The notes beneath the pieces were generated by a model that ran no database searches, was not told the origin of the DNA, and was given only the letters and a program-made list of their open reading frames with translations. The position numbers and the translations under genes are program-made. Below, piece by piece: positions 59,408-64,000 of a DNA stretch of 64,000 bases. Origin of the DNA: Asterias amurensis (lineage: Eukaryota; Echinodermata; Asteroidea; Forcipulatida; Asteriidae); contig NC_092667.1 in assembly GCF_032118995.1 (NCBI RefSeq), positions 8,956,357 through 9,020,356 on the forward strand, written 5' to 3'. The first letter of the stretch is position 1; the number at the start of each line of letters is the position of its first letter.

Positions 59408-62400
59408 CTACCGTTTCCTTGTCATAGAGGCGATGTAAACCCAAACGGAAAGTACACTGTTTGGATACGGATGAATGTGAACAGCTAGACCAAACTCAAC
59501 ATCAGAAGACTCATTGATATGTACACCGGTACTCCGCACTTTCTCTATCACCATACGCATCTCTGTGTATGAAGTATGCAACGGGAAGCCACAGAGCTGT
59601 AAAGGGAACCAATGTGCCATATTTACTAAAGATTGCATACAACAAATCTATTAAAATCAGCTGAAAACAAGAGAGTTTCCTTCAAATACAGATTGTTATT
59701 ATCATCTGGTAATGACACTATGGATGCCTTATTAGTGAGCTTAGTCACTGTAGCTAGCAAGTCTGAGGAAACCTGTAAAGGGTGCTTGCTATAAGAACCA
59801 GAAACACCAGGGTTAACCCCTACTCTTTCACGATCAGTGTTCTAGATACTTTTACGTGCATTACCAATCCTAGTCCATGTACATGTACACAACTTTACCA
59901 GGGCTTACATACATGGATATTATACCAGGTGCTTACATTTCACAAAGATGGTAGAATTTTCCATCAGTATGATCTTGTAAGGTTTTATCATACTGCTGTT
60001 GCAATATTGCTTCAAGTTCCAAACTCTACGTATTTGTGTGCTATGAAATTAGCCATTGGGACATGGTGATGGTCATGCAAAATAGAATGGCATGTAAAAA
60101 TAAAAAATAAAAAAAAATAATTGTAATAAATTCTTCACAATAGCCTTCTCAATGCACTTTACATTAGTGCCCTGGTCATTGGGCCAATAACATTCCTTTA
60201 ATCTTTCTCAGCTCCCTGGGGAGTATACAACCCGGGCAACCGTAGCGCTCCAAAGGATATTTTATACACATTATCGACCTCTACCCTCGCAGGTACCCAT
60301 TTATACCCCTGGGAGAAGAGAAGCAGTTATAGCAAAGTATCTTGCTCATGGACACAAGTGTCACGACCGGGATTTGAACCCACACTCTGATGACTTAACC
60401 ACCAGAACTTGAATTTGATGCTCTTAACCACTCGACCATGACACCCTAAATCAAGCAATAGACAGGTGTTTCAATTCAAAAACATTCTATAGGTACTTAC
60501 ATTGTAGGATTCAAGAAGCTGTTGGAGCTCGCCCTGGTGTTCGTCGCTACCAGCCTGGCTAAACTCAAGCTTACGTAGGATTTGCCTGAAGACCTGGGTG
60601 CAGTAACGATTCCAGCGTGTGATGTGACGTGGCCGCCACGCCATAATGCAGTCTCTTAACTTCTTCTCAATCCTGTCAACAATGATGATAAGAAGTTCCA
60701 TTGGTAAGACAACTGCAGGTCAAACTAAGAAAATACTCCTACCTTCAACAATATATCCCATGCAGTCAATTTTCACCTCATTTAAGTGCCACCAAAAGGC
60801 ACTGGACACTTTTGGCATTTACTCAAAGTAATTGTTAGCATAAAAAACTTACTTGGTAACGAGCAATGGAAAGCTGTTGATAGTATAAAACATTGTGAGA
60901 AACAGCTCCCTCTGAAGTTAAGTAGTTTTTGAAAAAGAAGTAATTTCTCACTAAAATATTTGAATTTTGATTTCGAGACCTCAGAATTAGATTTTGAGGT
61001 CTCGAAATCAAGTATCTGAAAGCACACAACTTGTGCGACAAGGGCGTTTTTTCTTCCATTATTCTCTCGCAACTTCGGCGACCAACTGAGCTAAAATTTC
61101 CACAGGTTTGTTATTTTATGCATAAGTTGAGATACACCAAGTGAGAAGGCTACTGTACTCTTTGACAATTACCAACAGTGTCTACTTTGGGGTGGTCCCA
61201 AGGTAACTTCCATGCTAGAAAGACTTCAAAGTTACCTGATAATTGATAGATTACAGTAGTTGGCTGTAGACATTATCTATGAATGAAATTCAAGGTTAGT
61301 GTACAAATGCATGTAGGCAAAGATCTGTACACATTTAAATGTGTGTGTTTGGCAGATGTTTTTATGTATCTGGACATGTCAGTGGGAGACTTTCCAACGC
61401 TAGGTGGCAGCAGACTTACTGGATAAATTTCCATTGTTTCTGTAGTTCTGAGCATGCGCATAATTCTGAGAAAAATGGCTTTACCCGGTAAGTCTGCTGC
61501 CACAAATCGTCCCAGAAAGTCTCCTATTGGGACTGCCACCGGCAAACTTCACAAGGGCATGATGACCTGTTAGAGAACTCAACCCCATGGATGAATAAAC
61601 TATCTCAAAGGGGGAGATGAGAATGATCAGGTGGATGTGTGGGATGTCTCTGGCTGACAGGCTGTCAAGTGAGGGGCTGTGGAGGAGAGTCGGAGTGGAG
61701 GGGATTCGCACCGTATTGAGGAGGCACAGGCTGAGGTGGTTTGGTCATGTTGAGAGAAAGGAGAATGCCAACTGGGTCAAGAGGTGTACCAACTTATTGT
61801 GGGTGGGCCCACACTCATTGGCCGACCGCGCAAGACGTGTCAGAGCTCAGTGTCGGATGGCATGCCACTGCTGGGATTCGATACAAGGGACACCACGGAC
61901 AGGTCCAGGTTGAGGGAGAGCCATATGGAGAAAGCAGGCCAACCCAGAACAGACTGGACAGCGGCCTTAAAACCGACATGGTGAAAGATGGGGTTTGTTA
62001 TAGAGGATGCATGTAATATGAATGGATTTGACTGAACAGGTCTCATGTTGTTGAATGACAAACTATGCCAATCGTTGTCGCCCCCTTGTCGTGTTGCAGG
62101 GTTAAGAAATCTCAGTTTAGACTTACTTGTCCTGTAGGTCTGCCACATATTCCCTGTCAGTCTGGTAGTACGATAACTGCGTTGGCTGTTAACATTCAAA
62201 ATACAAAAACATGAACAGTCACAATAATCCATTTTCATTAATAAATGTGAACTGATATCAATCTATATTCATGTTTATTTTTACAAACAAATCTGAGGTT
62301 ACTAAGGTTAACCAAAAAGAACACATACAATGTATTATGGTCTCAAATGAAAGAACCTATGTGCAATTTGGTACAAGCCGCTATTGTCTCTAACCGGTTA

Positions 62401-62551
62401 AATAACTTTTCTCCGTAAATAAACTCACCTGAACACTTGAAAGCCCGGGGTTTGGGTAGCTACGGCCAAAGAAAGGCTTCCATAGCTTAGCTTTACTGAC
62501 GTCAAAGTCAATCCTAAGAGGCTCATCATTGACTTGCATGTTAAACCAAAC
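59408..62551 (-). CDS. CC2D2A: CC2D2A, last four coding exons (gene continues off the right edge)
   Basis: Coiled-coil and C2-domain scaffold of the ciliary transition zone, part of the tectonic/MKS complex in animals. Minus-strand exons: 62551-62429, 62185-62127, 60672-60501, 59596-59408 (TAG at 59410-59408), with phases 0, 2 and 0 joining cleanly. The sequence follows the vertebrate C-terminus closely: [136 protein letters not shown]. These are the end of the transglutaminase-like/CEP76-type region and the final conserved block. The upstream exons and C2 domain must lie beyond 64000. Introns hold SINE, MITE and LINE copies. Confidence 0.94.
60120..60450 (-). repeat. tRNA-derived SINE, copy 5 (nearly complete)
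   Basis: TCTCAGCTCCCTGGGGAGTA + TACAACC, CCTCGCAGGTACCCATTTAT, AGTGTCACGACCGGGATTTG + AACCC, CTTAACCACTCGACCATGAC + ACCC, i.e. the reversed tRNA-like head. CC2D2A intron. Confidence 0.8.
60794..61197 (+). repeat. TTAA-type MITE, AGGCAGTGGACAC family, copy 11
   Basis: AAAAGGCACTGGACACTTTT at the left, AATTACCAACAGTGTCTACT at the right, palindrome GAGACCTCAGAATTAG / TTTTGAGGTCTCG. Confidence 0.82.
61384..61529. repeat. Hairpin MITE, CTAGGTGGCAGCAGAC family, copy 2
   Basis: GGGAGACTTTCCAACGCTAG + GTGGCAGCAGACTTAC pairs with GGTAAGTCTGCTGCCACAAA + ...CAGAAAGTCTCC. About 45 bp of TIR, same end sequence as 6086-6200. Confidence 0.8.
61600..62030 (+). mobile_element. LINE fragment, C-terminal end of reverse transcriptase ORF
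   Basis: In plus frame, [20 protein letters not shown] and [20 protein letters not shown] match the well-known C-terminal segment of non-LTR reverse transcriptases (R-M-L-R-W-x-G-V ... R-L-R-W-x-G-H-V-x-R). A later frame gives the tail with GRPRKTCQS and [11 protein letters not shown]. Frame changes between 61780 and 61830 show decay. Only the last 430 bp or so is present: a 5'-truncated copy inside a CC2D2A intron, on the opposite strand to the gene. Confidence 0.85.
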
Positions 62552-62695
62552 CTGCATGAACAACAAGGCACACAGTGCTGAAGTTAGTTTAGTGTAGATA
62601 CAATGTGTATGATTGTCCAATGTTAAAACAAGAAAGATTAGTAGAACATTTCACTTGTTAATCCAGGGGCATCAGAGTCAAGACCTGGGGCGGAT

Positions 62696-63276
62696 TGCAA
62701 TAAAACGGTCTTAGTCAGCAGTCTAAGAGCAGTCAGTTATAGCAGGCTATCTGCCTTAGACGGTCTTAGCTTAGTCAGTCATTAAGCCTGTTGCAATAAG
62801 CCGGTCTTAGATAAGTCGGTGAAAAATAATGAAATACGAACAAATGTCCCATAATACTTAGCACTCTGCATGCAATGGCGGTACGGCATTGTTCTTATTG
62901 CTTTGGTTTAAATCATTGGATGTCATATCTGTGAGTTGTATCATTTTTACTTTTGGGAACATATACATTTATGATACAATCACCTTGATCATCATCATAA
63001 TGCCTCCCATGGGTGTAATATATTTCTAAAATACAATCTCATCCTAGAGCTCTTTGTATCAAATCATCTACAACTAACAAATGCAGCGCCATCTTTAAAA
63101 ACCAAAACAAAGACCGATTATAGCCAGCTCAAAGCAGGCTTAAGATTTAAGACTGGCTATAATTATAGACCGCGCTATTGCAATCGGTCTATAATTAAAG
63201 ACTGTCTAAGCGCGTCTCAAGTTAGCCGGCTTTAGCGCATAGACTGGTTTAAGACCGCTTGGTGCAATCCGCCCCA
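62696..63276. mobile_element. 580-bp TIR element, TGGGGCGGATTGCA ends
   Basis: TGGGGCGGATTGCAATAAAA + CGGTCTTA at the left, AAGACCGCTTGGTGCAATCC + GCCCCA at the right. The subterminal region is rich in GTCTTA / TAAGAC and CTATAATTATAG words in both directions. It is non-coding, with a terminal pattern like the GGGCCGATTTCAC elements. Confidence 0.8.
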
Positions 63277-63410
63277 GCTCTTAGTAATTTTGTTTTTTTG
63301 TTCAACCAATTTGGTCACGACACAACAGTTGTTTTTGCCTGTGTTTAGGTTTAATATTTGAAGGAAATGGACTTTATTTATGGAAACTGTTATGAAATAC
63401 CAAAGAGCCC

Positions 63411-63792
63411 TTAAAGGTACTGGGCAATATTGGTAATTACTCAAAATAATTGTAAGCATAAAAAAACTTACTTGGTAATGAGCAATGGTGAGCTGTTGCT
63501 AGTAAAAATGCTTGTGAGTAATGACTCCCTCTGAAGTAACATAGTTTTTCAGAGAGAAGTTATTTCTCAATCAAATATTAAAAAAATTCAGGCAGGCCTA
63601 AAGCCTTTGATTAGGCATCTAAAAGCACACACATTTGTGCAACAAGAGTGCTTTTCTTTCGTCAACCTCTTGCAACTTCGATGACCAATTGAGTCCAAAT
63701 TTTCACCGATTTGTTATTTTGTGCATTATGTTTGGATACACCAAGTGAGAATACTTGTTGTTGACAATTACTAAAGGTGTACAGTGCATTAA
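63411..63792 (+). repeat. TTAA-type MITE, AGGTACTGGGCAATATTGG variant, copy 12
   Basis: TTAAAGGTACTGGGCAATAT + TGGTAATTACTC at the left, ATTACTAAAGGTGTACAGTG + CATTAA at the right; carries the AGGCCTAAAGCCTTTG stem. It is directly followed by another copy sharing the TTAA. Confidence 0.75.
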
Positions 63793-64000
63793 AGGCAGTG
63801 GACACTATTGGTAATTACTCAAAATAATTATTAGCATGAAACCTTTCTTGGTAACGAGTAATGGGGGGAGGTTGGTAGTATAAAACATTGTGAGAAGCGG
63901 CTCCCTCTGAAGTGGAGTAGTTTTCGAGAAAGAAGTCATTTTTTTACGAATTTGATTTCGAGGCCTCAAGTTTAGAATTTGAGGTCCCGAAATTAAGCAT
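63789..64000 (+). repeat. TTAA-type MITE, AGGCAGTGGACAC family, copy 13 (cut by window edge)
   Basis: TTAAAGGCAGTGGACACTAT + TGG start, GCGGCTCCCTCTGAAGTGGA, left half of the GAGGCCTCAAGTTTAG palindrome, then the window ends. Confidence 0.85.

Overview
Most likely a window of a marine invertebrate deuterostome genome, probably an echinoderm and possibly a sea star. This is judged from long introns with GT-AG splice sites, very dense short terminal-inverted-repeat (TIR) elements flanked by TTAA, tRNA-derived SINEs, and a host gene set with close vertebrate counterparts (FAK, GLUT12, CC2D2A) beside a secreted F-type lectin. I cannot name the species. All gene models were spliced by hand: each listed exon has GT/AG borders and the reading phase is conserved across every intron. 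Similarity to named families comes from recognising motifs and recalled protein sequences, not from a search.

Layout. 1-6.4 kb: last three coding exons and the 3' UTR of a focal adhesion kinase gene (+), with decayed tandem copies of its coding end downstream of the stop. 6.4-12.7 kb: intergenic, with several TIR elements, including two inverted copies of one family at 11.6-12.0 kb. 12.7-28.0 kb: a complete 13-exon GLUT12-like sugar transporter (+), introns full of MITEs and SINEs. 28-32.4 kb: intergenic repeats. 32.46-36.1 kb: a complete five-exon secreted F-type lectin/PAN protein (+), whose second intron holds a nearly 1-kb CAA / CCACAA satellite. 38.9-47.5 kb: a complete seven-exon monocarboxylate-transporter-like (SLC16) gene (-). 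Its third intron carries a THAP-domain remnant interrupted by a 675-bp element with a perfect 9-bp target duplication. 47.5-50.5 kb: upstream region with a cluster of related TIR repeats and a 37-bp minisatellite. 50.8-53.1 kb: C-terminal exons of an unrecognised small protein (+) carrying a KRLFGP motif. 56.0-56.9 kb: weak evidence for a small minus-strand gene. 59.4-62.6 kb: the last four coding exons of CC2D2A (-), a ciliary transition-zone gene that continues beyond the right edge.

The genes look like unrelated neighbours, not a co-functional cluster: adhesion signalling, two membrane transporters, an innate-type lectin and a ciliary scaffold. The striking non-genic content is a network of TIR families. 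Several have different ends but share the same internal blocks and the same TTAA-type flanks. Others leave clear insertion records: a Harbinger-like element inside a SINE, a Mutator-like element inside THAP sequence, and a hairpin MITE inside another TIR element. No rRNA, functional tRNA gene, CRISPR array, retrovirus or LTR element was seen.
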